The notes under the pieces were generated by a model. It was given only the letters and a program-made list of their open reading frames with translations, had not been told where the DNA came from and ran no database searches. A DNA stretch of 64,000 nt from Acorus gramineus (lineage: Eukaryota > Streptophyta > Magnoliopsida > Acorales > Acoraceae): NCBI GenBank assembly GCA_030737835.1, contig CM060850.1:13296249-13360248 (forward strand). Reading direction: 5' to 3'. The position numbers and the translations under genes are program-made. Below, piece after piece: positions 1 through 13,450 of this stretch; the first letter of the stretch is position 1, and every line of letters starts with the position of its first letter.

Positions 1-1118
1 ACTTAAAAGTAAAAAACCCAAAAATGTAATTTATGCCTCCCAAGTTGACCATATGCAATCATTTTTATAGGTTTTGAACAACCAAACGTAATCGAATAGG
101 GTTCAGAACTTTTTTATTGTTCATGTTGTTTTGAGGGAGACGACGAAGGGGAAGGGGGGGGGGGTTCTCAAATATCAATATCAATTTAATATTACATATT
201 TTTTTGACATAGCTATATCTATCTATTCTTTATAAAAAAATAATTTTTTAGGTTTATCTATCACATTCTACGTTTATTCTTTTATCCAAACAGCAGCTAA
301 GAGACTATGAAAGAATATAAATACGTGTGCTTTCAATTTTTTATAAAAAAAAATATTCTATTAGACAAATATATATCATTTTAAGCTTCGTTTGAATTCG
401 CAATTAAGCGGATTCTTTGTTTGAAAAAAAAAAACTACTAGTTAATTTAAATACATTTTATATTTGACTTTTAGAAATTAATCCGACTTATGTAAAAAAA
501 AATTATTCATATGTTCTACATTAAGAATAATGATTAATTCTCCATACATTACAACTCAGACTTGGAATGACATGAATAATCCAAGGAGGATATACGTCAT
601 AAGATTAGGTTTTCAAAATAAAATTTATAAACTTTATCACAAACCCTCTTCGTCAAAGTTTTGTCGCCCAAAACTTAAAACAGCAGCCAAATTCGGTTAA
701 TCTGCTAGATTGGTAGAAACAGCTAAACACTTTTTTTTTTTTTTCTAATGGTGGGGGTCAAGAGAATGAATCCTTGGTGGGGATAGAGTAGACGCGCCTA
801 AATCACTTTCTGATATAAACAAGACGAGTGAGAGAGTCAAAGATTCATCTCATTCTGAAAAAAGGTACATTGCATTAACAACCAGCTCTATAAAATTATT
901 TCATTTTCACATGATTTACTCCCCTCCAGCACACTTGAAATGATGTGTTTCAAAAAACAGATAATGGGGAAGAATGAACACTATAAACGATCATTAGAAA
1001 AGAAAAAAAATTCAAGGCAAAATAAAATCTGAAACTAAAAAGAAGGAAAACATGTTTCACATATTTACTGGTACACAAGGAACCACAAAAATACAAGCTT
1101 AGAATGCCCAGGCAAGCC
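1..1118. other. AT-rich flank downstream of the GDPDL gene
   Basis: I see no gene here. The stretch is AT-rich with several poly-A and poly-T runs and a short G run near 153-165. Its last part, about 950-1118, probably holds the 3' untranslated end of the minus-strand GDPDL gene. The short ORFs across it match nothing I recognise. Confidence 0.5.
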
Positions 1119-4100
1119 TCAGATGAAGAGGGATCCAAGCATCAGTGCCAGAGACAGGAAGATAGGCATTTCCCTGCGCGTTTGCCCGTTCCCCGGTGGA
1201 GGCGGAACCGGAGCCAGTGTTGTGTTTCCTGTCCCACCATCGGTTCCCGGTCTCGTCGACACGGGCGGCAACGGAGGCTCGGCCACGTCGGCCCCTGTAA
1301 GGACTGGATTAGGAGCTTCAGCCGGCGGCTGGGCGGTAGGAATGAGCCCCAAGAGACCGCCTGCTTGCACCGGCATCATGTAGCTTGGCGGGTTATTTGA
1401 ATTCAAACATTTGTTCTCTGTAATTCACAGTCACAAAGTTTGTGTACGATAAATATTCAGCAAGGATTTCATTCAATACTAAAGTATTGAATAAGTATGA
1501 TATGAATAAAATGTTTTCGTACATATATGTGCAAAAACTTGACATTGGGTGTGTGGAGATGCAACTACAATAGATTTTGTTTTCTCAACTCATAAAAAAT
1601 GTGATAAACCAGCAGAATTGAAAAATGTACTAAATTCACAATTCTTCTACTAATATTAGTTTGTCCGATCAAAGGTTAAAGGATACAGAAGATATCTAAT
1701 GCAGAGTATTCTATGACCATGTTACAATCAAACAACAGCACCAAATACTCATAATCATAGTCACAAATTTCGTGCATAACAAATATTGTTAAAATGTTCC
1801 GTTTAGTAAGATACATGTACATTCATAAATCATACGGGATGAATATACATAAAAGTACGAAGATGATTAAATTATTTTCTAAATGATGCTACCAATAATA
1901 TGATAAAAAATATGCAAAAAATTCTATGTTGGATGTAAATGCAATGGTAAGAATTACGAAGAATGTAATAAATCATCAAAACCAAATGGATATCCGCACT
2001 TCATTTGTATTAAATGTGCAGCTCGATGAACAAAGATAAGTTTGGTCGTTATGTACAGACGATATCTAATATTAATCTCAAGAGTATTATTCAAAATAGA
2101 TTTTAAAAAAATGAATATGTGAAGAAATGAATGACATACTCTTATACGCAGCAGCTGTTTTTGGAAAGTCAGTGATGACTCCATCAATTTGAGCTCCCTG
2201 GACAAACGTGTTGAGCTCCATCGTCGGGTCCGAGAAGAAGTCCCACGCTTGAGTCACAAACTCGTTCTGGAACAAGTAAGCATAGACCGAGAGATTGGCT
2301 GACTTGAGCCTCTCAACAACATTGGTCTGTTCTATGGTGAAGGCATGGTTGGTTGGATATATGGATTCCTTGTTGACAACAACCGAATGCGCGAACCTCT
2401 TGATGTCCTGGATCGCCTCATCTTTTGCGTCGCTTATCTGCTCGTTGACCATGTACACGAGCTTGTGCTTTGTCTGTTGCTTGAATCTTGCAAGCACAGC
2501 GCTTTCTTTGGATTGTATGTAGACCTGGGATGGCGTCTGGTTGTTGAAACCGGATTCATTTAATGCAGTCAGGACGATGTCCACTATGCCGATTCCTTGT
2601 TGGGAGGCCAGGTAGGCTGCATTCTGAAAGCAAGAACTGTGTCAGAGGAGTAAAATCTGTTTTGTTTGTAAGGAATAGGTCAGTATAGCTATGTCAAAAT
2701 ATGTGAGAATAAATAAGATATTGATAGTTTAGGTGAGAGGCAAGGTATGCCTCTTTCTAAAGCAGAACTACGTCGGGAGAGTAAAAATTTTCAAAAGTTG
2801 ACACCTCGAGCCAGTGCAAGATATAGCAGGATACTAGGAGGAGAGACAGGATAGAGTACCATTAGAATGCAACATATACCTTTCTTCAAGTGAAACACCG
2901 AGCCTTGTACCACTAAGTTGGTTTGATTCTTTTATATATATAATAATAATAATACAAAAGAGAAAGAATTTTATTATATTTTGAAATGACAGAAGTCAGT
3001 CTCCAAAACTGGCATTTCTGAAATTTGACACCAAACTTTCCCACAGAATGTCTGGTTCCTGAGTTTTAGAATGTGAGGATTCTGATTTGCAAACATCTTT
3101 ACACCTAACAAAAATTGCTTTCTAACTTAAAATGGAACAAAAGAAAGATGTTAATTAGCATCTACACACTATAGTAAGATAAAGATTATGATAAGAAATC
3201 TTATATCAAGAAATATATGATATAATCAAACTGAGTGATCTCACCTCAATTTTGAGCATAACTCCAGAAAGAGGCTTGGTCTTTGCATATGCCAAAAAGT
3301 CAGATAATTTCCAGAAACTCCCAGCATTTGTGTATGCTGGGTTCCGCAGCAATCTGTACCGATAAAATGGATTCAACATCTCCGCTGCAGTAGACAAAGA
3401 AATCTTAAATAACACTGTGTGACATGCTAATCTTAATCTAACAATCTCAGAACTACAAAAGTAAAATTTTCAGGATTCATGAAAGCAGAAATGTATCCAT
3501 CCATCCATCCAAAAAACAAATTATTTAAATATTGGATCATTTGTGAGCACACCATATGAAACTTGATTGACAAAAAATCAAAGTTGGTGCAGTCCATAGA
3601 TTTGTATCATTTTATCAAGTAAATCAAAGTTGAGTTGGACAAGAAATTAGGTAGCTCTAACAAACACACCCACCTCAAAAACCTGTATATTAGACTCATA
3701 AAATAATTGATTCCATTTACTCATCTCCCATAATTTTGTTTTTTCTGGACCACCTCCATAAAATGGCATCTCATGTTACTAGTAGACCTTGATCTACTGA
3801 TGATATGTGAAATTAATTAATTATACTAACAGAGCTCCTTTGTAAATTTAAATTTACTAACTGCACCTAATATAACAAAATATCTAATCATGCAATGATG
3901 CGAGGCATTTACCATAATTAAGGCCACCAATCACCTTGGATTAAAAGAACCACCTGACAGATATGGATCAAATTTATATATTTTTTTATAGAACATCATC
4001 CTTTATGAACCATGTCAATCAATGTTGGCCTTCTTTGATAATCAGTTAAGATGAAGAGGGGGGGGGAGTAAAACCAAGTTAACTTACGGCTCAATTTTTG

Positions 4101-7100
4101 AATTTCATCCCACTTAAAATTGAAAGTGAAAATTCCGGCCACTTTTTGGATTTCTGGTACAGTAGATGTTCGCGAACTGAAGGGTGGAACTTTAGCAACT
4201 GTTGTCCCAGACAAAAGATCAATAGAACTCAAGCATATGGGAACTTTATCACTTGTAACTTGCACATTACAATCAATGATATCTGCTCCATCTTTGACAG
4301 CTTGATCATAAGAGAGATCAGTGCAGCCAGGGTAGATTCCACTAGCTCCATTGTTTGAGATCACCAATAACTTTTCTGAATAACCAAGAGCAGGGACAGA
4401 GAAAAGTCAACTTTGAATTGAAGGAAATTAGGCGAGAATATAAAATTTTCCCTTTGATCATTAAAAAAACTGGTGTTTATGTCACAAAAAATGAGAGAAA
4501 AATTTTCCTTCATTTTTCAAGGTCCCTTTTGTTTTATTAGAGGCGAGGAGTATTTTTTTTTTTTTTTTTCACTTCCTTGTACAAGTGAATGTGAGAGAAA
4601 GTGATGGAATCATTTTCTGTGACTGTACATCACGAACACAGGCAATGGATATTATGGTTTCCCTTTGATCCAGATTCCTTCATTTTCCATCCAAGATTGT
4701 ACACGAAGACATCCTTAAATCCTTAAAATCATTACATCTGGATTCTTGAGGGTGAGTTAAGAGAAAGTTCAAATAGACATACCCAGCCCATTAGTGGTCT
4801 CATTTGTATGAGAAAAACACTCTGCAAAAGAAAGAGAAAAACAATTCAGTTCATGAAAGAGATTCAAAATTTAAAAAAATTGATATGGTAAAAGTCTAAG
4901 GGATTGGAAAGCATGAAGGCGGCCTATGGAGGTTTCAAAATAACACGTTTTATTTGTGGGATGTAATGGTTCTACTCGATGAAATATTTCATAATTAAGT
5001 GTCCTTGACATGTCATTACTTGAACTGTAAATTTGGACTTTTGTAGTTCTTAAGTGGTAGATATGACTTCGATCCATTCACATTGTTTTATCACACGGAG
5101 AAAAAAGATATATACTAAAAAGATTAGTTGTTCAAGCAAGTATGTTAAGAGATAAGCAGACCTATTGCTGCTGATGGGGTTACGGGGAAGTCTGACAGAA
5201 CACCATCAACAGAAAACTCCGTATTGTCGATGAAAGATAGGCACTCTGCTATTGGATCATAACTGTAGTTGTAGGCGAAATGTGCGTCATTTGCAAACTC
5301 AGATGCATAAATTTCCAGCCCAGCCTTTCGCGCATCGGTGACAACAGGGGTGTGAGGCTCCAGATAAAGAGTGGGATTCACTGGCCAGATGTAATATTTG
5401 GGAACAAGTATTCCTGATGCAAATGTCTTGATAAACGTAAGATTCTTCAAAAGCGACGTATAGGATTGATTGGTTGAAGGTTCTATTGCATCGGACTCCA
5501 GGAAACGAAAAATTAGTTTCGTATTGGTTCGATTAAATGTTGATGCAACACTTCTAAGGAAACCCACTTCAGGGGAAGAGACATAGTTAATAACAGAACT
5601 CCTTGATGCCGATAACAAAAATCTTCTCATGCTTATATTATGCTGATCATAGAATATATCATACTGCAGAGTGATGGCTAAATTAGTTACAAAACCAACC
5701 AAACAAACTATGAAACATTGAACACATAAACTTAAAAGGAACACAGTTAAACGATTTTACTTAGTTCTGATGACAAAAAACACAACAGCCATATCAAATG
5801 TTGTACCTGAATATTCAACCAGATCCCAGGTGGTTTCAGTTGTGCAACATCACTTACAGTTAAAATACGATATGCATAGTCGAATTTTTCTGACCGAGAG
5901 TAAATCCCTTGAGTTACTGACATGTTGAAAGGAAATGTGAGTAAAATTTCAAGCAAATCAGAAATCTCATACATGTTTTATAACATAAAGAAACAGGCAC
6001 TTCAGCTATGCTTTTAGTTCATAAGTCACTAATGCAATACCAAGTTTGGAAGGCTCTGAGGTACTTTATCTAAAAACATGCTCATACATGATTTGAGAAG
6101 GAAAAAAATTAAGCTTGAACTTACAGGAAACATTTCTCAAATCGTTACGGGTGAAATCTATGGAAAACCATCCTTCCATAGCCACTCCATTAACAAGATA
6201 TGTCTTTTTAACCTTGGGATAAACATTTGCTATGTCTGTAGAATTATTTAGTAATATGTTCGGTAGGCACATCCCGAAACCATCTTTGGTTAAATGCACG
6301 TCGCACCATAAAACCGTGTCTGGTAAACCATTCATAAGCGCAAGTATATAGCTATTATTACTTGAATCAGGAAAAACTCCTGAGAAGCCACCCCTGGCTA
6401 TAACAATGGGTGCATTGCCTGCAAAAGAGAGACAGTTTATTAGGTAAAACTTTTTGTTTCACTACATCAATACAAGTGAAATTATTGCATGACCACAGAA
6501 TTGGTTTTACAATTAACATAAACCAATGCAAATGAAAAAAAAAATCTAGAAAGAAAAGGAAAAGAAAACTTCAAATGTATGTGATGAGAAGCATGCCAAC
6601 CATTCAACCCAATCACACTTGCAAAAAAGTTAAATAAATTTCTTCCATCAGTTCTACTTGCAAAATTTAACAATATAACATGTGGATTAAGCCATTGCAG
6701 GCTTGGGTTGGAAGAAGCATCTGAAAGACTAGAAGTATGTCTATTGTCTACATAGTAAAACATCACAAAAATCCTGAACTGCCTGAAAATTTAGGAGTCA
6801 AATAAACAATCCCTAACATCAGAAACCATATAAACCCCCGTCAATCGAATCATGCGTATTTGAAGGCATGCGGACTTGTGTATATAAGAAAATTAAAATT
6901 TTCATACGACACAAATAATGTTGAACAATGAAAAAAAGGGAACCCCCCCCAAAAAAAAAAAAAAAGATAAAAAAAGAACATAACACCTTCATGGCAACCT
7001 TCAAAGCACTAATATAATCCAATTTCCAAACCCAAACATCCATCAAACAACACATAACACCTTCAAAAATAACAATGAAAGAGCTACAACAACACATCAA

Positions 7101-7546
7101 AATTGTTGACACAGGAACACCTCCTAGAGTTCAATCTTAGCACCTATAAAATAATATAAAAAAAAAATTTACACCACACATGACCTATATAATTTGATAG
7201 TTGCTAGAATACAAGATATCTCGTTTCAAAAATTTGTCCAAAGCAACTCTGTTTCCTTGATCTCACTCAAAGCCCATATATAACCATAACATGGAAATTA
7301 AAAAAAAAGAACAACTTTTTCAACCACTCATTAAATCTCCATTTCCTATTCTGTTCCAATTCACTTATGTCAAAGATCAACATAAGAAGTAGGCCTGTGT
7401 GTGTGTGTGTGTGTGTCAGAGAGAGAGAGAGAGAAAGAGAGAGTACCACTTTTGGTGAGCCATTTTGAAGAATTAGAACTCTGTGCAGTGACCAGAACAG
7501 ATGGTAGGAGGAAGAGAAAGAGAAGAAGAGGTCGGAATCCCATCAT
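1119..7546 (-). CDS. GPI-anchored glycerophosphodiester phosphodiesterase-like protein (GDPDL/SHV3 family)
   Basis: Nine exons: 7546-7447, 6418-6125, 5916-5807, 5663-5162, 4821-4783, 4375-4088, 3384-3245, 2623-2140, 1417-1119. All introns are GT-AG and the lengths sum to 2256 nt, 751 residues plus TGA. Residues 1-22 form a hydrophobic signal peptide. A first GDPD-like half follows (about 36-335; [22 protein letters not shown]), then a second (about 350-640; [30 protein letters not shown]). A Pro-rich spacer and a hydrophobic end ([15 protein letters not shown]) after a basic patch fit GPI anchoring. Many N-glycosylation sequons are visible. Family members sit on the outer plasma membrane and affect cellulose and pectin organisation and root-hair shape; this plant branch lacks parts of the classical GDPD active site, so catalysis is uncertain. 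Exon 5 is only 39 nt. Intron 1 holds a GT/GA microsatellite. A TATA-like TTTATAATA lies about 130 bp upstream of the ATG. Family call certain; the member within the family is not resolved. Confidence 0.95.
7396..7443. repeat. (GT)n(GA)n compound microsatellite
   Basis: About ten GT units run directly into about a dozen GA units. The repeat lies in the first intron of the GDPDL gene and ends within a few bases of the exon 1 splice donor (7446-7445). On the transcribed strand it reads as a CT-rich tract followed by an AC tract. Confidence 0.95.
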
Positions 7547-8857
7547 AGCTTTGAAAGTGGTGTCAGTTTAAAACACCAATACAGGGACTCAAAAACAGAA
7601 TTACCTTTTGGAGCTACAGATACAGAGTCCCTCTCCCTCTATGTTTGTATTTTGAAGGATAAAAGAGTGAGAGAACATATTATAAATTCAATGTGATGAG
7701 GAAGAGTTGGTCATTGTTTTTAGGTTTCTTGGTGAAATGGGTTTGAATTAACAATACATGGATAATAATGCATGAAGGGTTAGACTGGGACAAACTAAAG
7801 AGTACATCACTCATGATGTTTGACATTAATAAATATTTGAATTGTTCAATGAAACGTGTTTTTATCATGTATTATTTGAACTGCAGTTTTAAGTTTCTGT
7901 TGGCGCCATCGATTGATGTGGGGAAAAATCATTATTTGGAGAATTTTAGTAAAAAAAGACTTGGTTTTTGACTTTTGATATGCACATTATCTTCACAATA
8001 TTGAGAACAGAAAGGAAAAAGAAATGTTATGGTTGATTGTCTGACCTTTTATTGGCTTTATTATTATTATTATTATATTTTTATTTTAAAAAGATATAGA
8101 ATATTTAAAAACATACTGGAATATATGGCAAATTTGTTAGGTTATTGAGGTTGAGAAATGAATCTGTCAATCTCTAGCGTAAACTCTTGAATGAGAAATA
8201 ATCAAAGATCATTACCTTATATGTGTATATAAATGGCATGTTTTTCAAGTCACAAACAAAAGATGCTCTTTAAGACAATCTCAAAAGAAATTTTGACTAA
8301 ACAATTGATAACAACAAACACATTATTTTTTTACTTCCTTTTCTTGGCATTCTATTTTTATAATTTCAACTTGCTAATTTATAATGGTTTTTTTTATATA
8401 CTTTGGACAGTGATATTTTGATAGTCAAATTCTCAATTTCTTAATAAACCTACTCGGTCGCAAATTGATGGAATACTGTTTGATATCTTAAAACACCACT
8501 TGTTAGTTGTTACCCTTTTTTTTGTCTTTGAATAACATTAATAGTCTTAAAAAAATTAACCTACTCGGTTGCAACATATTATTTTCTTGTTCCTTCTGTT
8601 GCAACTTTCATCGTTTTCTTAGAGTTGTTGATTTATCTATAAGTTGTTGATTTATATATATAGCATAAAATATGAATATAGGGGTTTGTCAAACCACATG
8701 GAGGGGCTAGAATGGAAAAAGAAAATGATACAACCACTACTAAAAATCATCCTATAAATCGACAAGTTACTTGGACTAGTACTTGCTCAAGATTTGTTCA
8801 CAAGTTTTGAAAGATTTTCTTTTTTCGGTTTAAGTTCAATCAACCAAAAAAAAAAAA
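7547..8857. other. Upstream region of the GDPDL gene, no gene seen
   Basis: No coding structure is recognisable. The first 150 bases are probably the promoter and 5' leader of the minus-strand GDPDL gene. The remainder is AT-rich, with small ORFs on both strands that show no known motif. Confidence 0.5.
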
Positions 8858-9131
8858 GGGTTTTTTATTTTTAAGTCCCCATAAACCATAGAATTTAGTG
8901 ATCGATCCCTCACTTTTTTGTATTTTGGTTTTAGTCCCTAGATTTAAAAGATATGTTCATTTTTAGTCGCTGAGATGAACCTATCCCTAAATTATTTAAT
9001 TTTCTTTTTAGTCCCTAGGAGGACTAAAAAAGAACATATCTTTTAAATCTGGGGACTAAAACCAAAATACAAAAACATGAGGGATCGATTACTAAATCAT
9101 ATGGTTTATGAGGACTTAAAAATAAAAAACC
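8858..9131. mobile_element. Hairpin MITE, MULE-type, copy 1
   Basis: A 274-bp imperfect palindrome. It opens GGGTTTTTTATTTTTAAG and closes with the inverted sequence, ending AAAAAACC. Both arms contain the same subterminal pieces: an AAACCATA-like block, GTGATCGATCCCTCAC and TTTTAGTCCCTAG. Nine A residues lie on each side (8849-8857 and 9132-9140). That could be a 9-bp TSD but is uninformative in a poly-A run. It belongs with the copies at 36082, 36491 and 62336. Confidence 0.85.
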
Positions 9132-9212
9132 AAAAAAAAAAACTATGAGAATGATTTTCACTTGTCCTCCTATGGAGATGCAGGACCTTTAAATTGCAGG
9201 TTGAGTGTGTAC

Positions 9213-9715
9213 TAAATCTGTCAATTATCTGAAAAAAAATTGAATCCGATCTGAATTCGTATCTGAAAAATTAGAAATATCCGATATTCGAAGATCTAGA
9301 GTGCGGATAAGGATATTAGTATATCCGATCCGAAAAATATCTGTATATGACATATATTATAAAATTATATATATTTGAATTATATATTACACATATTGTT
9401 ATCTTGTATGATTAAGCACAATGATAATATATTATAATACTATTAAATTTTTAATGTATAATATTTGAAAAAGAGAATAAGTCTCAAAAATCTTCATTTT
9501 AATATTGACATCTCTTTAAAATATCACTTGATTATTTAAATTAATGTCAATATTTAAACATGTCAATTATCCAAAAAATATCTGTATCCGATCTGTATTT
9601 AAAGAGATCCGAATTCAAAAATTAATATCTCTATTCGAATTTAAAAGTTAAAATATGAATATTAATATATAGATATCAATATATTCGATCTGTATCTGTT
9701 CGATTGCCACGATTA
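9213..9715. repeat. Degenerate AT-rich repeat with repeated CCGATCTGTAT-type motifs
   Basis: The segment repeats short motifs such as ATCCGATCTG, GATATCCGATCC and TGTCAATTATC (at about 9217 and 9559). Its right end, read in reverse, resembles its left end (TGTCAATTATC against TGGCAATCGAAC). This looks like an old non-autonomous DNA transposon, perhaps hAT-related. I found no clean TSD, so the class and exact ends are uncertain. Confidence 0.4.
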
Positions 9716-10529
9716 GTTTCTTAGAGAGAAAAACAAAGAACTTTAATTTAATGTAAAATAAATCCAATAATTGGGATTATCTGCTTTTGAAGGTGGTCAG
9801 AGTAGTTCTCAATATCAAGACATTGTCAGAATGTTCAATGTTCTTCCGTACCTTTTCAGATGTCATAACATTCATTGTACCTTGTGAAGCAATATGATAG
9901 TATCGGAGTGAGATCGTATGTGAAAAAGCCATAAAAATATGTCGCATAAGTCTAATGCGCTGTAAATCTTTCAACCAAAAAAGCTCTAGTCTATTTAAAT
10001 ATGTTTGTTTACTGTGCAAAAGATTTACGTGATGTTTTTCTATTAACTGTTACAGGATTATTTCATATAAATATAGCTAGTCACAGACGATTCGACTTCG
10101 ATCGTATCCATGCTTGTCATTTATACATTCTCGTTCTGCCTGAGAATGTAAAAATGAAAAGCCATGGGGAGAGCATGTATGTCTTCAAGAGCAAAAATGG
10201 TTTGTTGAATACTCATCCACATAGAATACATATATAATTTATTGAACTAAAAATTGTTTAATTATTCATGTATGGAAGATATTCCACAGTGTTTCATTCG
10301 ATGCACTACATATACTATACGTAATAAATACAGTAAAATACAAATATAATTAAACTATTTTTGAAATATAATCTGTCATTATTACATGCAAAAAAAATTT
10401 GTTGAGCGTGAATCAATATCAAAAAATTCACAAACCAAATCGTGGCATGATAAAGCAGTTATCAATTCACTCATGATGTATATATATGCTTTAATTGTTA
10501 AATAAAACATGTGATTTTTTTATTTCTTA
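9716..10529. other. Intergenic stretch, no gene supported
   Basis: Two short overlapping ORFs, one on each strand (9777-10019 minus, 10001-10237 plus), have no recognisable domain or splice context. Otherwise I see only AT-rich sequence. Confidence 0.4.
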
Positions 10530-13450
10530 GGTGGTGTTTGACAGCAGCTGCTGAAAGCGGATTTTAAGTGCTGATTAATAAGTGTAGAAAGAGGTTATAA
10601 TGATAATCTTTAAGAGTTCAGGAAAAAAAAGCGTTTGGTTTAGCGGAAAATATTAAGCAGTTATTTAGGTAAGTGTGTTTAGTTGACCACTTAACATATG
10701 TGATTATTGGAAGGGTATTTTGGTCCATTTTATAAGTGCTGAATGTTATTTTGATGTTTGGTTGAAATGGAGAAAACATGCTTTTTTTTTTTGAGATATT
10801 AAAGATTATTCTTTTTAAACATGTTAAAAATACATCAACCACTACTACCCTTTGAAGAACCAAAAATTATTCTGCTTAGATACCCACACGTACAAAAACA
10901 ATATATTGTTTGTTTTATCCAATGAAAACGCTGATAATTAATATATTTCCACCTATCTCATAGGATTGCAAAGACTCCTCAATTGAACTGCAAACACATC
11001 CAAATGCCCTCATTAAAAAAAAAGGACAGCAAAAAACCCTATGGGCCCCTTTTGTAAGAGTTTGACAGTAGCATAAATTCTACAAATATGTACCCATAAA
11101 AATGTTAAGCCCCAAAATAGATATTAACTCAGGTTGGCACTTGGCAATCAATTCAGAAGAGTGTTAAGCCTGTCAAACTATCTTTCATATAGATGCAAAG
11201 GATGAAGATGCAAATTTCTACCAACTGATCTGTCACTGTAGTCTGAAGATGCTAAGGATTTCACAGGGCATTTGATTTCATAGATGTGTAGTGAAAGAAC
11301 AAAAGCTCAACAATGCACAACAATGACAATTGAAAACAGGCATTGCAATTAATTCAAACATTTTAGAGAAAGATACACACTATACCTCACTATATTTATC
11401 ACAAGCAACATCAAAATAAAGACATTTACATCATAAATATAAAATGTAGACATGGTTATGGTATAATATATAAGTTCAGAAGCTGTATTTCATTCTTCCT
11501 CTTTTTTGCTTGCTGATATTTTGCAGAACACAACTCAAACTGAGTAATGAAAGGATTCTAAATCAAAACTTTGATGCGCCTGAAACTTCAAACTTCAGAC
11601 AAACAATTCAATAGAGTTAATCCCTAAAGAAAAGATGAAAGTTCATAACATTTCTTCCCAGTAATGAAGGTCACTCAACAAGAACCACTACAATAAATGA
11701 AATACCAGGGACAGCAATATGTTGCAACAATGACGTGAAAAAGAATAGATGACAAGAAAAATGAGACATGAAAGGTGAGATTTCTAACAAATATTGATAT
11801 AATGAACATCCAGTCAAACAGACAATGAGTTACATTGAACAGAAAGCAACAGATAACACCAAACATAGACTATACAACCTTAATGCAGTGTTCAGTGGGA
11901 AACGCCTTGCTATAAACCTTTTGAAATCCAATAATTCAGCATTCAACAATCATGCCCCTCACAACTGAATGCATAGAAATTTCAAAGTCCTAACACATTC
12001 TTCACCTAAAAAAACACATGAACATTATAAAGTTCTATAACTAGCTTTTCCATATATCAAATAGATAGTGAATGTCAAAGCATCCAAATTGGAGTTTATA
12101 TTAACTGGAAGGTCCAAAAGAATCATCACCCATCAAAATTTACAGATTTAACTCACAAAAAATCAAAATCAAAATTTACATCAACACCCATCCAAAACAT
12201 ATGCCCTCTCATCAAAATGTGAGTCAAATATACCACCACCGTCAGTACTTTGTCGAAAAGAAATAACCATGAATAGTCAATGCACCCAAAAACCCCCAAA
12301 TTTCCAAAAACCGTTAACCTGAAAAAAGAACAAAATCCATATTTTCTTCACAAATTCAAATTTATTATATGATCCAAGAAACCCTAAACAGTATAAAGAG
12401 GTTCAGATCTGATAGAACAAAAGCGAAAAAAAGAGGAGATTTCATGGGTTTTACCTTGATCGTTGGCTAGGGTGGAGATCCAAAGTAGCTATGAAGCAGA
12501 TCGGACTGTCAGGGCGTTTGTTGGAGACGGTGAGAGGGAGATCGAAGCGTATCGGCGCTCTTAGTGGTCTGGTGACAGATTGAGAGGAAGGATCAGTGTA
12601 CGAACGTCATCGTCTTCTCAAGGGAGATCACCAAAACCGAGGATGTCGTCTGTGAGAATGTCGTTCGGCGTAGACAAAGGAACACAGATCGAAGAGGTTC
12701 GGCAGTTCTTCTGTCGTCCGAAAATAGGGTTTACATGTGGGTGTTTTCGGCACTGAAAGGAGGAGGAGAGAGAAGACTTCATTAAAATCTTGTTTATATA
12801 CCCTACCCCCCGTATGCCTAGAGAAATAAGTCCAGAATAAGGAAGAATACAGAAGAATAGTAAAAAAAAAGCTGTTTGTTTTGACAGAATAAACCCCGAT
12901 AGTTATGTCTGGATAAGTTAGGATAAAGCCTGATAACTATTCTAAGAAAATTATGGAATTGCTTATCAAGGCTTATCTATACCAATGGATAAAAATACCC
13001 TTCTCTGTCATTTTAAAAAATTTATCTCACCTAACAGACTCACACAGATTTTAAAAACTGTCACATCTATCAAATCAATCATATATCTCTCACACTATTC
13101 CCAGGGGGTATAATTGTCATTTAAAAAATCATAAACTCTTATTCATCCCTTATCAACCATTTATCATCACTTTATCCAAGGTGAACCAAACAACAAAAAA
13201 GTCATTTTTACGTTTCCCAATGAGAATAACAAAAAAAACAACCAAACAAAAAATTGCTTATTCAGCCTGGATTGTTATCTATCCCAGTATAGCTATCGGG
13301 AGCGAATAACCCAATTTCACTCCCCATACGGGGGGTACGTAAATAACAAAATGTGATGGGGGCAATCTCGTCTTTTCACAGACGGGTCGAAACCAATGGA
13401 TGCGTAATCAAGTTTTTTAAGTGCACCATCCAACGCTGAAAAATTTGGGT
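10530..13450. mobile_element. Non-autonomous PIF/Harbinger-related element (right end unclear)
   Basis: The left end GGTGGTGTTTGACAGCAGC follows a TTA (10527-10529). It aligns with the left end of the autonomous element at 38022, sharing GATTTTAAG, the CTGATTTATAAGTG-like block and TTTTGGTCCATTT. Near the right, 12360-12790 matches the presumed 5' leader of that element (44330-44760), including the splice-donor context read on the minus strand (ACGATC..GGTAAAACC). The tail at 13370-13400 matches 44795-44830 (CGTCTTTTCACAG). No transposase is present. The middle, 10900-12350, has no match to the autonomous copy and no ORF. I could not find the right terminal repeat. Confidence 0.6.
12806..13335. 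mobile_element. Foldback element nested in the Harbinger relative
   Basis: A 530-bp element with perfect 11-bp terminal inverted repeats, CCCCCCGTATG (12806-12816) and CATACGGGGGG (13325-13335), bordered by TA on both sides. The arms share GGATAA-rich blocks. Its internal sequence TTTACGTTTCCCAA, GAGAATAAC resembles the Tourist-like elements at 33642 and 48368 and the element at 61472. It splits what would otherwise be continuous homology between 12360-12800 plus 13340-13400 and 44330-44830, showing that it inserted later. Confidence 0.7.

Noticed and set aside
7267..7449. Minus-strand ORF with Ser-Leu and Thr-His repeats
   Set aside because: Translation of the GT/GA microsatellite in the GDPDL intron.
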